Notes: generated by a model from the letters alone, not told the origin. 64,000 nt of DNA from Thiobacillus sp. (GCF_030696885.1 NZ_JAUYRI010000005.1:186001-250000), one strand, 5' to 3'; shown: positions 43,700 to 53,253, numbered from the stretch's first letter. A program made the numbers and translations.

Positions 43700-44574
43700 A
43701 AATCCTGCTCACCGGCGTCAACGGCCAGGTGGGCTGGGAATTGCAACGGTCGCTGGCGCCGCTGGGCGAGGTCATCGCAGCCGACCGCAATGTACTCGAC
43801 CTCGCCGATACGGCGGCCATTCGTCGCGCAGTCGCTGCGATTGCGCCGAACCTGATCGTCAATCCGGCCGCCTACACAGCGGTGGACAAGGCCGAATCCG
43901 AGACCGGGTTGGCGCACGCAATCAACGCGGCCGCACCGCGCGAACTGGCCGCCTGTGGCATCCCGCTGGTGCATTTTTCCACTGACTATGTGTTCGACGG
44001 GCACAAGGCCGGCGCGTACACCGAAGACGACACGCCCAGTCCGCTGGGGGTCTATGGCGCGAGCAAGCTGGCGGGCGAGCAGGCGGTGCAGCGCGGGGGC
44101 ATCCCGCACCTGATCCTGCGCACCAGTTGGGTGTACGGCCTGCGCGGACGCAACTTCCTTTTGACCATGCAACGGCTGGCGCGCGAGCGCGAGTCCCTGG
44201 CGGTGGTCGACGACCAGTTTGGCGCGCCGACCTGGTCGCGCCTGATTGCCGAGGCCACGGCGCTGACGATCGCGCGCTGGCTGGATCGCCCCGATCAAAC
44301 TGCAACATCGGGGGTTTATCATCTGAGCTGTGACGGGCGCACCAGCTGGCATGGCTTCGCTGCGGCGATCCTGGCACAGCTTGCGCGCGAGGACACCAAA
44401 TTGGCCCAACTGACAGCGATCCCGACTTCGGGCTATCCTACGCCGGCGCCGCGCCCGGCCAATTCGCAACTGGATTGCGGCAAGCTGGCGGCGACGTTCG
44501 GTGTGCGGCTGCCCGACTGGGAGGCGGCACTGGCCCTGTGTCTGGGGGATAATGTGCCACGTTCGACACAATGA
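43696..44574 (+). CDS. rfbD: dTDP-4-dehydrorhamnose reductase
   Basis: Last enzyme of dTDP-L-rhamnose synthesis. The 292-aa protein starts KILLTGVNGQVGWEL (NAD(P)-binding) and has NPAAYTAVDKAE, FSTDYVFDG and YGASKLAGEQAV with the catalytic Tyr/Lys. The GTG at 43696 overlaps the rfbC stop and gives the correct first strand. Followed 20 bp later by manC. Confidence 0.96.
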   Translation: MKILLTGVNGQVGWELQRSLAPLGEVIAADRNVLDLADTAAIRRAVAAIAPNLIVNPAAYTAVDKAESETGLAHAINAAAPRELAACGIPLVHFSTDYVFDGHKAGAYTEDDTPSPLGVYGASKLAGEQAVQRGGIPHLILRTSWVYGLRGRNFLLTMQRLARERESLAVVDDQFGAPTWSRLIAEATALTIARWLDRPDQTATSGVYHLSCDGRTSWHGFAAAILAQLAREDTKLAQLTAIPTSGYPTPAPRPANSQLDCGKLAATFGVRLPDWEAALALCLGDNVPRSTQ

Positions 44575-44594
44575 CAATTTAAAGAGCTGACGAT

Positions 44595-46016
44595 ATGACT
44601 ACCATCCATCCCGTGATTCTTTCCGGGGGCTCCGGCACCCGTCTGTGGCCCCTGTCCCGCGCGGCGCTGCCGAAGCAGCTGCTGCCGCTCGCCAGCGACA
44701 AAAGCCTGCTGCAGGACACCGTCAGCCGCCTGGCCGACATGCCGGAAATGGCGGCCCCGCTGATGGTGTGCAATGTCGAGCACCGCTTCATGATCGCCGA
44801 GCAGATGCGCCAGATCGACACGCCGCCGCACGCCATCGTGCTGGAGCCGGTGGGACGCAACACTGCGCCGGCGATTGCGGTGGCTGCGCTGATGCTGTCG
44901 CGTGCCGATGCGGACGCCCTGATGCTGGTGCTGCCGGCCGATCACTTGATCGGCGACGTCGCGGCCTTTCATGCCGCCATCCGCACCGCGGCCGAGGCGG
45001 CACAACACGGGCATCTCGCCACCTTCGGCATCGTGGCCGCCACCCCGGAAACCGGCTACGGCTACATCCGGAAGGGTGCACCGCTGGCCGACAGCGCGGG
45101 CGCGCACCAGGTGGCGGCCTTCGTTGAGAAGCCCGACCTGGCCACGGCGCAGCAGTATGTGGCGTCCGGCGACTATTTCTGGAACAGCGGCATGTTCCTG
45201 TTCCGCGCGACCGATTTTCTCGACGAGTTGAAGGCCTTGCGCCCGGATATTCTCGATGCCAGCCGCGCAGCACTCGATGCCGCCTCGCTGGACCTCGATT
45301 TCGTGCGGCTGGACCCGGCGGCCTTCGAGGCCTGCCCGTCGGACTCGGTCGACTACGCGGTGATGGAACACACCCGCCGCGCCGCCGTGGTGCCGGCCGA
45401 CATGGCCTGGAACGACATCGGCGCCTGGACTGCGTTGTGGGACGTGGCGGAGAAGGACGGGCAGGGCAACGCCACCCGCGGCGACGTCATGCTGGAAAAC
45501 GCCCGCAACAACTTCGTTCGCGCCGAAACCCGGATGGTGGCGCTGCTCGGCGTGACCGACCTGGTGGTGGTGGAAACCGCCGACGTGGTGCTGGTGGCAA
45601 ACAAGGACCAGGTGCAGGACGTGAAGAAGCTGGTGGATCGCCTGAAGGCCGAAAAGCGCTGCGAACACCTGATCCACAAGCAGGTGTACCGGCCCTGGGG
45701 TTGGTACGAGGGCATCGACGAGGGCGAGCGCTTCCAGGTCAAGCGCATCATGGTCAAGCCGGGCGAAAAGCTCAGCCTGCAGATGCACCACCACCGCGCC
45801 GAGCACTGGATCGTCGTGTCCGGCACCGCCAGCGTCACCTGCGGCGACGAAGTCATGCTGCTGACCGAGAACCAGTCGACCTATATCCCGCTGGGGACCA
45901 GCCACCGCCTGGAAAACCCCGGCAAGATCGACCTGCACATGATCGAGGTGCAGTCGGGCACCTACCTGGGCGAGGACGACATCGTGCGTTTCGAGGATAT
46001 CTACAAGCGCAGCTAG
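44595..46016 (+). CDS. manC: Mannose-1-phosphate guanylyltransferase / mannose-6-phosphate isomerase
   Basis: Bifunctional type II enzyme supplying GDP-mannose for surface polysaccharide. The 473-aa protein has the N-terminal guanylyltransferase (HPVILSGGSGTRLWPLSR; VEKPD) and a C-terminal cupin isomerase domain (VYRPWGWYEGIDEGERF; LQMHHHRAEHWIVVSGTA). Ends the polysaccharide-precursor run and is followed by a strong terminator. Which polysaccharide is made cannot be told, since no glycosyltransferase or polymerase lies in the window. Confidence 0.96.
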   Translation: MTTIHPVILSGGSGTRLWPLSRAALPKQLLPLASDKSLLQDTVSRLADMPEMAAPLMVCNVEHRFMIAEQMRQIDTPPHAIVLEPVGRNTAPAIAVAALMLSRADADALMLVLPADHLIGDVAAFHAAIRTAAEAAQHGHLATFGIVAATPETGYGYIRKGAPLADSAGAHQVAAFVEKPDLATAQQYVASGDYFWNSGMFLFRATDFLDELKALRPDILDASRAALDAASLDLDFVRLDPAAFEACPSDSVDYAVMEHTRRAAVVPADMAWNDIGAWTALWDVAEKDGQGNATRGDVMLENARNNFVRAETRMVALLGVTDLVVVETADVVLVANKDQVQDVKKLVDRLKAEKRCEHLIHKQVYRPWGWYEGIDEGERFQVKRIMVKPGEKLSLQMHHHRAEHWIVVSGTASVTCGDEVMLLTENQSTYIPLGTSHRLENPGKIDLHMIEVQSGTYLGEDDIVRFEDIYKRS

Positions 46017-46044
46017 GACAAGCAGACGGGGGTAGCCATGACCC

Positions 46045-46066
46045 GGCCACGCGAGTGGCCTTTTTT
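46045..46066 (+). terminator. Rho-independent terminator after manC
   Basis: Perfect stem GGCCAC (46045-46050) / GTGGCC (46055-46060) with a GCGA loop and six T residues directly after. It lies 28 bp after the manC stop and separates the polysaccharide genes from flhDC. Confidence 0.9.
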
Positions 46067-46164
46067 GCCCTCTGTAGGACAAACACCGACACCGAATGTG
46101 GTAGATATCGGACCGGCAATACAGCGCTTCTCTACGTTAACTTTCCCCTGTCCCGTCCGAAAAC

Positions 46165-46204
46165 GAATTCAACACGCTGACTTAAGTGTGAATTCGAAAA
46201 TAAT
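46165..46204 (+). promoter_or_regulatory. Putative flhDC control region
   Basis: GAATTC-A-ACAC (46165-46175) and GTGTGAATTC (46186-46195) form an inverted repeat with one bulge, overlapping a possible sigma-70 promoter CTGACT (46177-46182), 16 bp, AATAAT (46199-46204). The symmetry suggests an operator at the flagellar master operon. The implied leader before ATG 46226 is short (about 15 nt), which weakens the promoter placement. Confidence 0.35.
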
Positions 46205-46225
46205 TTCGACGGAAGGACAGGCAAA

Positions 46226-46543
46226 ATGAAAATGGACGAAATGCTGGACGAGATGCGCGATGTCAATCTCAACTACCTGATGCTGGCGCAGAGCATGATC
46301 CAGCACGACAAGGCCACGGCCATATTTCGCCTCGGCATCACCCAGGACGTCGCCGAACTGGTCGAGGCCCTGACCCCCGCACAGATTCTCAAGCTGGCCA
46401 GCTCCGGCATGATGGTGTCGCGCTTGCGCTTCGACGGCGGCGCGGTGCTGAATATGCTGACCAATTACACCAAGGATCGCTCGCTTGCACAGTCGCACGC
46501 CGCCATCCTGATGGCCGCCCAGCAAGCCGAAGCCTTCGCCTGA
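46226..46543 (+). CDS. flhD: Flagellar master regulator subunit FlhD
   Basis: With FlhC forms the FlhD4C2 activator of class II flagellar promoters. The 105-aa product shows the family pattern DVNLNYLMLAQSMIQHDKATA, FRLGI and LTPAQILKLA. A GGAAGGA site precedes the ATG. Followed 27 bp later by flhC. Confidence 0.95.
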   Translation: MKMDEMLDEMRDVNLNYLMLAQSMIQHDKATAIFRLGITQDVAELVEALTPAQILKLASSGMMVSRLRFDGGAVLNMLTNYTKDRSLAQSHAAILMAAQQAEAFA

Positions 46544-46570
46544 ATCCAGCACCACACAAGGGAGCGAGAC

Positions 46571-47119
46571 ATGGGCAAAAAAAGCCTGCTGACTGAAATG
46601 CGCGACACCCAACTGGCGATCGAACTGATCGAACTCGGCGCCCGCCCGCAAGTACTGGAATCTGAAACCACGTTGTCGCGCGAGCGGTTGCTCAAGCTGT
46701 ACAAGGAAGTGAAGGGCGTATCACCACCCAAGGGCATGCTGCCGTTCTCGACCGACTGGTTCCTGACCTGGCTGCCCAACGTTCATTCCTCGCTGTTCAT
46801 CAACATCCACCGCTATATCACCCGCAACAGCGACTGCAGCGGCATCGAAGCCGTATTGAAAAGCTACCGCCTGTACCAGGAATACCTGCACACCAACCAG
46901 ATCGAGGCCGTGTTGAGCTTCACCCGCGCCTGGACACTGAACCGTTTCTTTGAAAGCCGCATGCTCGAAACCGCCGTCTGCAGTGACTGCGGCGGTCACT
47001 TCGTGGTGCATCCGGACGACCTGCACGACAAATATGTGTGCGGCCTGTGCAATATGCCCGCGCGCGCCGGCAAAACCCGCAAGGCCAAGGCCGCGGCCGA
47101 GCTTAGCGCCGCAGCCTGA
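46571..47119 (+). CDS. flhC: Flagellar master regulator subunit FlhC
   Basis: DNA-binding partner of FlhD. The 182-aa protein has the N-terminal helices (LAIELIELGARPQVLESET; LSRERLLKLYKEVKG) and the C-terminal zinc site with four cysteines (CSDCGGHFV and CGLCNMPAR). A GGGAGCGA ribosome site precedes ATG 46571. Single copy in this window, although the late flagellar cassette is duplicated. Confidence 0.95.
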   Translation: MGKKSLLTEMRDTQLAIELIELGARPQVLESETTLSRERLLKLYKEVKGVSPPKGMLPFSTDWFLTWLPNVHSSLFINIHRYITRNSDCSGIEAVLKSYRLYQEYLHTNQIEAVLSFTRAWTLNRFFESRMLETAVCSDCGGHFVVHPDDLHDKYVCGLCNMPARAGKTRKAKAAAELSAAA

Positions 47120-47142
47120 GCGTACGGTCCCGGCCGCCGGCA

Positions 47143-47913
47143 ATGACGCGCCTGCCAGTTGCGCTCCAATCTCTCCTCATACAGTGCGCCGCTCTCCTCC
47201 TGGCGTTACTGTTCAACGGCCTGATCCAGGCCGTTTTTTTATTCTCGCCCGTGCTGTGGCAACTGGCCCTGGCCCAAGGCGCACTCGCCGCCGGGCTCAG
47301 CCATTACTGGAAGCAGCCGATCTGGTGGCGCCCGCTGCATGCCGGGTTCCTGCTCGTTGTTCTTGCGGCCTTGCAGCTGGATTTACCGGCCTGGGCCTAC
47401 CTGGCGGCCTTCCTGCTGTTGCTGCTGTTCTACTGGAGCAGTTTCCGCACCCGGGTTCCCCTCTATCTGTCTGACCGCAAGGCCTGGCAGGCGCTGGCAG
47501 CGCAGTTGCCGGAGCGCGGCCCGTTCCGTCTCATCGACCTCGGCAGCGGCTTCGGCGGCGTGCTATTCCATCTGGAGGCGCGTTTTCCGCAGGGGCAGTT
47601 CAGCGGCGTCGAAATCGCGCCGGCGCCGTGGCTGATCAGCCGGTTGCGCGCACGCCTCAGGCACAGCCGGGTCGATTTCCTGCGCCGCGACTATGCACAT
47701 CTTGACCTGGGCGCGTTCGACGTCGTGTTCGCTTTTCTGTCGCCTGCGGCGATGCCGGACCTGTGGCAGCAGGCCGAGCGCCAGATGCGCCCCGGCAGCC
47801 TGTTCGTCAGCCTGTCCTTCGGCGTCGACGCCCGTCCACCCGATCGGGTGATCCCCTTGGCCGAGGGCGAGCGGCACACCCTTTACGTATGGTGCATGCA
47901 GGGGAGTGGTTGA
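47143..47913 (+). CDS. Membrane-anchored class I SAM-dependent methyltransferase-like protein
   Basis: The 256-aa product begins with about four hydrophobic segments (residues about 8-105) and then a Rossmann domain with motif I LIDLGSGFGGVLFHLEA, VEIAPAPWLISRL and DVVFAFLSPAAMPDLW. It looks like an inner-membrane methyltransferase. Substrate unknown. It sits between flhC and motA on the same strand with 23 bp to flhC, an unusual partner for a flagellar locus. It may be an independent passenger, since motA has its own promoter-like site downstream. Confidence 0.75.
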   Translation: MTRLPVALQSLLIQCAALLLALLFNGLIQAVFLFSPVLWQLALAQGALAAGLSHYWKQPIWWRPLHAGFLLVVLAALQLDLPAWAYLAAFLLLLLFYWSSFRTRVPLYLSDRKAWQALAAQLPERGPFRLIDLGSGFGGVLFHLEARFPQGQFSGVEIAPAPWLISRLRARLRHSRVDFLRRDYAHLDLGAFDVVFAFLSPAAMPDLWQQAERQMRPGSLFVSLSFGVDARPPDRVIPLAEGERHTLYVWCMQGSG

Positions 47914-47932
47914 ATTTACTGAGGCCGCGCCA

Positions 47933-47959
47933 TCAAGTTTCGTGTGATCTGGTCGAATT
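47933..47959 (+). promoter_or_regulatory. Sigma-28 (FliA)-type promoter of motA
   Basis: TCAAGTTT (47933-47940) matches the sigma-28 -35 box TAAAGTTT at 7 of 8 positions. After exactly 11 bp, GTCGAATT (47952-47959) matches the -10 box GCCGATAA at its G, C, G and A positions. It lies about 90 bp before motA, a known class III gene. Confidence 0.5.
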
Positions 47960-48047
47960 CATCCCTGAGTACTCTCGCTTCAAATGCCGGAAAGCGGACC
48001 GCACGATGGTGTCCGGATCCGGCCGACCCAAGTAAAGGAACAGACAG

Positions 48048-48908
48048 TTGTTAGTCATCGGTGGGTATATTACGGTTCTGCTGTGCGTGTTTGGCGGCTA
48101 TGCGCTGGCGGGGGGCTATCTGGCGGCCTTGTGGCATCCGATCGAGCTCCTCATTATCGGCGGTGGCGCGATCGGCGCCTTTCTGGTGGCCAACAACAGC
48201 AAGGCCATCAAGGCCACGTTGAAGGCCTTGCCCACCTTGTTCAAGGGATCCAAATACAACCGCGCGCTCTACATGGACGTGCTCGCGCTGCTGTACGAGC
48301 TGCTGACCAAAATCCGCAAGGAAGGCCTGATGTCGATCGAGGCCGATGTTGATGCGCCGGAGAGCAGCCCGCTGTTCGCCAAGTACCCGGCCATCCTGGC
48401 CGACCACCACATCATCGAATTTCTCACCGACTATCTGCGCCTGATGGTCAGCGGCAGCATGAACGCCTTCGAGATCGAGAACCTGATGGACAACGAGATC
48501 GAAACCCACCACCAGGAAGGCGAGATTCCCGTGCACAGCGTGAGCAAGCTGGGCGACGGCCTGCCGGCGTTCGGCATCGTGGCGGCAGTGATGGGCGTGG
48601 TCAAAACCATGGGCTCGGTCGGCCTACCGCCCGCTGAGCTGGGCATCCTGATCGGTGCGGCCTTGACCGGCACCTTCATCGGCATCCTGCTGGCCTATGG
48701 TTTCGTCAGCCCGCTCGCCAACCTGCTGGAGCAGAAGCTGAACGAATCGACCAAGATGTTCCAGTGCGTCAAGGTCACGCTCCTGGCCAGCATCAACGGC
48801 TACGCGCCGGCCATCGCGGTCGAATTCGGCCGCAAGGTGCTGTTCTCGACTGAGCGGCCCTCCTTCAGCGAACTGGAAACGCATGTGAAGGGCGCGAAAT
48901 CGCGCTGA
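48048..48908 (+). CDS. motA: Flagellar motor stator protein MotA
   Basis: Proton-channel stator subunit. The 286-aa protein has four membrane helices: the first two at LVIGGYITVLLCVFGGYALAG and HPIELLIIGGGAIGAFL, the last two near GIVAAVMGVVKTMGSVG and LTGTFIGILLAYGFVSPLA, where conserved prolines occur. The start is a TTG at 48048, supported by AAAGGAA nine bases before it and by the match to MotA N-termini. Followed by motB after 37 bp. Confidence 0.95.
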   Translation: MLVIGGYITVLLCVFGGYALAGGYLAALWHPIELLIIGGGAIGAFLVANNSKAIKATLKALPTLFKGSKYNRALYMDVLALLYELLTKIRKEGLMSIEADVDAPESSPLFAKYPAILADHHIIEFLTDYLRLMVSGSMNAFEIENLMDNEIETHHQEGEIPVHSVSKLGDGLPAFGIVAAVMGVVKTMGSVGLPPAELGILIGAALTGTFIGILLAYGFVSPLANLLEQKLNESTKMFQCVKVTLLASINGYAPAIAVEFGRKVLFSTERPSFSELETHVKGAKSR

Positions 48909-48945
48909 CCGCGGCGCTGACGTCCGCGTACCCGCATAAGCCTTC

Positions 48946-49881
48946 ATGAGCGAGCAAAAACCCCCGATCATCGTCAAGCGCATCAAGAAAGTGACGGGCG
49001 GCCACCACGGTGGCGCCTGGAAGATCGCCTATGCCGACTTCGTCACCGCGATGATGGCCTTCTTCCTGCTGATGTGGCTGCTCGGCTCGACCGCCAAGGG
49101 CGACCTCGAAGGCATTTCCGAGTATTTCAAGACCCCGCTCAAGGTGGCCATGCAAGGCGGCTCGGGCAGCGGCGACAGCTCCAGCGTGATCAAGGGCGGC
49201 GGCACCGACATCACGCGCCAGTCCGGTCAGGTCAAGAAAGGCGAAACCGAACCCGAGAAAAGAACCTTCAACCTGAGAGCGGCCAAAGCCGAGCTCGAAC
49301 GGGTCGAGAAGGAGAACCTCAAGCAACTGAAAAAAAGCCTGGAGAAGGCGATCGATGCCAACCCCACACTGCGTCAGTTCAAGCGCCAGTTGCTGATCGA
49401 CATCACCAGCGAGGGCCTGCGCATTCAGATCGTCGACGAGCAGAACCGGCCGATGTTCAACCTCGCCAGCGCCGAATTGCAGCCCTACACCAAGATCATT
49501 CTGCGTGAGATCGGCCCGCTGCTGAACGACGTGCAAAACCGCGTCAGCCTGTCAGGGCACACCGACGCAATGCCCTATGCCAACCGCGAACGCGGCTACA
49601 GTAACTGGGAACTGTCGGCCGACCGCGCCAACGCCTCGCGCCGTGAACTGGTCGCGGGCGGCATGGACGACGCAAAAATGCTGCGCGTGGTCGGACTCGC
49701 CTCATCGGTGCCCTTCGGCAGTGCCCAGCCGCTGGACCCGGTCAATCGCCGCATCAGCATCATCGTGATGAACAAGCGTACCGAGGAGGCCATCACTAAA
49801 GAGGCCTCCGGTGTCAGCGACCCCGCCGAGATCGAAGCCGAGACCGGCGAAACGCCGGACGCTGACACAGCAGCGCGTTGA
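48946..49881 (+). CDS. motB: Flagellar motor stator protein MotB
   Basis: Anchors the stator to peptidoglycan and carries the channel Asp. The 311-aa product has one N-terminal helix with the proton-binding Asp in YADFVTAMMAFFLLMWLL, a charged linker, and a C-terminal OmpA-like peptidoglycan-binding domain (LSGHTDAMPY, NWELSADRANASRREL, NRRISIIVM). Paired with motA. A second MotA/B-type pair lies at 56105-57863. Confidence 0.95.
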   Translation: MSEQKPPIIVKRIKKVTGGHHGGAWKIAYADFVTAMMAFFLLMWLLGSTAKGDLEGISEYFKTPLKVAMQGGSGSGDSSSVIKGGGTDITRQSGQVKKGETEPEKRTFNLRAAKAELERVEKENLKQLKKSLEKAIDANPTLRQFKRQLLIDITSEGLRIQIVDEQNRPMFNLASAELQPYTKIILREIGPLLNDVQNRVSLSGHTDAMPYANRERGYSNWELSADRANASRRELVAGGMDDAKMLRVVGLASSVPFGSAQPLDPVNRRISIIVMNKRTEEAITKEASGVSDPAEIEAETGETPDADTAAR

Positions 49882-50029
49882 TCCACGCGCCGCTGGCGCG
49901 AAATAGCAGGCCAAATCCACCCTTATTCCCCTGATCGCCAGCGTTTCGCCTGGCCAATAATTCAGCTTAAGAAAACCCGTCTCGCGCACCTGCGCGGGGC
50001 AGGGTTCCCTCCAACAGGTGAGAACCGGG

Positions 50030-51178
50030 ATGGCTGAAGAGCAAAACGATCAGGAAAAGACAGAATCAGCGTCGCCACAAAAGCTGGAAAAGGCGCGCGA
50101 GGAAGGTCAGGTCATCCAGTCGCGCGAACTGAGCACGTTTGTCGTGCTGATGGCGAGCGGGTCCGCCCTGTGGATCATGGCCAACGGACTGGGGCAGACC
50201 CTGTCGCACATCATGCGCGACGGCCTGAGTTTCGAGCCCGGCTTTGCGCGCGACACGTCGCATGTCATGGCGCAGCTATCGAGTCTTTTCTTTGAAGCGG
50301 CGTTTGCACTGGCCCCGTTTTTCCTGCTGGTGGTATTTGCCACCGTGATTACGCCGCTGCTGCTGACGGGCTGGTTGTTCAGCACCAAGGCGCTGATGCC
50401 GAAATTCAATCGTCTCAACCCGGCATCGGGCATCAAGCGCATGTTCTCGAGCCAGGGCCTGGTCGAACTGGTCAAGGCGCTGGCCAAGGTGGGGCTGCTC
50501 GGCGGCGTCGCCGTGTGGCTCATCTGGATCAACGTCGAATCCGTTTTCTCGCTCAGCATGGAGTCGCCCGTACAGGCCATCCAGCACATGGGCGATATGA
50601 TTGGCAAGATCTTTCTGCTGGTCTCGGCCACGATGGTGTTCATCGTCATGATCGACCTGCCGTTCCAGATCTGGAACCACTTCAAGAAGCTCAGGATGAG
50701 CATGGAAGAACTGCGGCGCGAGGCCAAGGAATCCGAGGGCGACCCGCATCTGAAGGCGCGTATCCGTGCCCAGCAGCGCGAGATGGCACGCCGCCGCATG
50801 ATGTCCGAGATCCCCACCGCCGACGTGGTAGTGACCAACCCGACCCATTACGCGGTTGCGCTCAAGTACACCGAAGGCAAGATGGGCGCGCCGCGCGTGG
50901 TGGCCAAGGGTGCCGACGTCGTCGCCGCGCGCATCCGCGAGCTCGCAGCCGAGCACAAAATCCCGATGCTGGAGGCGCCACCGCTGGCGCGCGCGCTGTT
51001 CCGCCACACCGAAATCGGCAATGAAATCCCGGCCACCCTCTACGCAGCGGTGGCCGAAGTGCTGGCCTATGTGTTCCAGCTGCGCCATTACCAGCAGACG
51101 GGCGGCGCTTATCCCGCAGCGCCGACCGTGCTGCCGGTGCCGCCCGAACTTGATCCGCTGCAGACCACCACCGCATGA
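50030..51178 (+). CDS. flhB: Flagellar export protein FlhB, full-length copy 2
   Basis: Export-gate component that switches secretion from rod/hook to filament substrates. The 382-aa protein has the N-terminal KTESASPQKLEKAREEGQV, four membrane helices, and the C-terminal cytoplasmic domain with the autocleavage motif NPTH at 270-273. ATG 50030 was chosen; four in-frame codons upstream are not conserved. It overlaps flhA by 4 bp. This is the intact counterpart of the truncated gene at 3251. Confidence 0.96.
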   Translation: MAEEQNDQEKTESASPQKLEKAREEGQVIQSRELSTFVVLMASGSALWIMANGLGQTLSHIMRDGLSFEPGFARDTSHVMAQLSSLFFEAAFALAPFFLLVVFATVITPLLLTGWLFSTKALMPKFNRLNPASGIKRMFSSQGLVELVKALAKVGLLGGVAVWLIWINVESVFSLSMESPVQAIQHMGDMIGKIFLLVSATMVFIVMIDLPFQIWNHFKKLRMSMEELRREAKESEGDPHLKARIRAQQREMARRRMMSEIPTADVVVTNPTHYAVALKYTEGKMGAPRVVAKGADVVAARIRELAAEHKIPMLEAPPLARALFRHTEIGNEIPATLYAAVAEVLAYVFQLRHYQQTGGAYPAAPTVLPVPPELDPLQTTTA

Positions 51179-53253
51179 ACGGTACCCTGAGCCTCTCCAG
51201 TCTGTTCAATGGCGCCAACGTTCGTGCGCTGGCGGCGCCGATTTTCATCGTCCTGATTCTGGCGATGCTGGTGCTGCCGCTGCCGCCGATCGCGCTGGAT
51301 TTGCTGTTCACGTTCAACATCGCGCTGTCCATCATGGTGTTGCTGGTCAGCCTGTCGACCAAGAAGGCGCTCGATTTCGCCGCCTTCCCGACGGTGTTGC
51401 TGCTGTCCACCCTGATGCGGCTGTCGCTCAACGTGGCATCGACTCGGGTGGTGCTGCTGGAAGGCCATACCGGCCCGGACGCCGCCGGCAAGGTGATCGA
51501 GGCCTTCGGCCATTTTCTGGTCGGCGGCGATTACACGGTCGGCATTATCGTGTTCGTCATTCTGGTGGTGATCAACTTCATCGTCATCACCAAGGGCGCC
51601 GGCCGCATCGCCGAAGTCAGCGCGCGTTTTACCCTCGATGCGATGCCGGGCAAGCAGATGGCGATCGACGCCGACCTGAATGCCGGCCTCATCGACGAAA
51701 ACGAGGCGCGTCGCCGCCGCACAGAAATTTCGCAGGAAGCTGATTTTTACGGTTCGATGGACGGTGCCTCGAAATTCGTCCGCGGCGATGCGATCGCCGG
51801 CATCCTGATTCTGATCATCAACATCGTCGGCGGCCTGCTCATCGGCCTGATGCAGCACGACATGTCTCTGGCCGACGCCGCCCGCAACTACACGCTGCTG
51901 GCGATTGGCGACGGCCTGGTGGCACAAATCCCGGCCCTGGTCATCTCGATTGCTGCCGGCATCATCGTCAGCCGCGTCAGTACTGAAGAGGATATCGCCG
52001 GTCAGATGATGTCCAACGTCTTCAATAAGACCCAGGCGCTCTATCTCACTGCTGCGATCCTCGGCCTGATGGGCATGATTCCCGGCATGCCGAACTTCGT
52101 CTTCCTGCTGCTGGCGGGCGGCATCGTCTGGCTCGCCTGGCGAGGCAGCCACCAAAAACCCGAGGTGGAACCGGAGGTGCAGGAGGCCCCGCTTGCCTCC
52201 GTCGAAAGCCAAGAAGCCAGCTGGGAAGATGTGGCACCGGTCGACACCCTGGGGCTGGAAGTCGGCTATCGCCTGATCCCGCTGGTGGACAACGCGGCCG
52301 ACGGCGAACTGGTGCGCCGCATCAAGGGCATCCGCAAGAAATTCGCGCGCGAGATTGGCTTCCTGCCGCCCGCCGTGCACATTCGCGACAATCTCGAGAT
52401 CAATCCGAACAGCTATCGCATCACCCTGAAAGGCGTGGAAATCGGCAGCGGCGAAGTGCGCACCGGCCTGTTCCTCGCCATCGACCCGGGCAACATCAGC
52501 GCCACCTTGCCGGGTGTCGCCACAACCGATCCCGCGTTCGGCCTGCCGGCGGTGTGGGTCGAGTCTGGCCTGCGCGAACAGGCACAGTCGATGGGTTACA
52601 CCGTGGTCGACCCCGGTACCGTGATCGCCACCCATCTGAACCATCTGGTCACCCTGCATGCCGCCGAACTGCTCGGCCGCCAGGAAGCGCAGGCACTGCT
52701 CGACCACCTGGGCAAGAGTGCGCCCAAGCTGGTGGAAGACCTGGTGCCGAAAATGCTGACGCTCTCCGCAGTGCAGAAAGTGCTGCAGAACTTGCTGATC
52801 GAAGGCGTGGCAATCCGCGACATGCGGACCATCATCGACACCTTGCTCGAGCATGCCACGCGGGTGCAGGACCCGCACGAACTCACCGCGCTGGTGCGGG
52901 TGGCGCTGGGCCGTTCCATCGTGCAGCAGATCTACGGCTCGACCAATGAACTGCCGGTGATCGCACTCGACCAGGGCCTGGAGCGCCTGCTGATGCAGAC
53001 CCTGCAAACCGGCCACGATGCCGCCGGCATGGAGCCGGGGCTGGCCGACACCTTGCTGGAACGGACCCAGACGTCCACCCAGCGTCAGGAGGCCCTGGGT
53101 CATCCCGCGGTGCTGCTGACGCCGGCCGTGCTGCGTCCGCTGCTTGCACGTTTCCTGCGGCGCACCGTGCCGCAACTCAAAGTGCTTTCGCACGCTGAAG
53201 TACCCGAAGGCAAACAGATCAAAGTGACTTCCCTTGTAGGAGGAGCAGCATGA
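51175..53253 (+). CDS. flhA: Flagellar export gate protein FlhA, copy 2
   Basis: Core of the flagellar export gate. The 692-aa product has about eight membrane segments, the signature GAGRIAEVSARFTLDAMPGK and DADLNAG, then a cytoplasmic domain with VGYRLIPLVDNAADGEL and RDNLEINPNSYRI. Coupled to flhB before and flhF after by 4-bp overlaps, with a GGAGGAG site at its end serving flhF. Confidence 0.97.
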   Translation: MNGTLSLSSLFNGANVRALAAPIFIVLILAMLVLPLPPIALDLLFTFNIALSIMVLLVSLSTKKALDFAAFPTVLLLSTLMRLSLNVASTRVVLLEGHTGPDAAGKVIEAFGHFLVGGDYTVGIIVFVILVVINFIVITKGAGRIAEVSARFTLDAMPGKQMAIDADLNAGLIDENEARRRRTEISQEADFYGSMDGASKFVRGDAIAGILILIINIVGGLLIGLMQHDMSLADAARNYTLLAIGDGLVAQIPALVISIAAGIIVSRVSTEEDIAGQMMSNVFNKTQALYLTAAILGLMGMIPGMPNFVFLLLAGGIVWLAWRGSHQKPEVEPEVQEAPLASVESQEASWEDVAPVDTLGLEVGYRLIPLVDNAADGELVRRIKGIRKKFAREIGFLPPAVHIRDNLEINPNSYRITLKGVEIGSGEVRTGLFLAIDPGNISATLPGVATTDPAFGLPAVWVESGLREQAQSMGYTVVDPGTVIATHLNHLVTLHAAELLGRQEAQALLDHLGKSAPKLVEDLVPKMLTLSAVQKVLQNLLIEGVAIRDMRTIIDTLLEHATRVQDPHELTALVRVALGRSIVQQIYGSTNELPVIALDQGLERLLMQTLQTGHDAAGMEPGLADTLLERTQTSTQRQEALGHPAVLLTPAVLRPLLARFLRRTVPQLKVLSHAEVPEGKQIKVTSLVGGAA

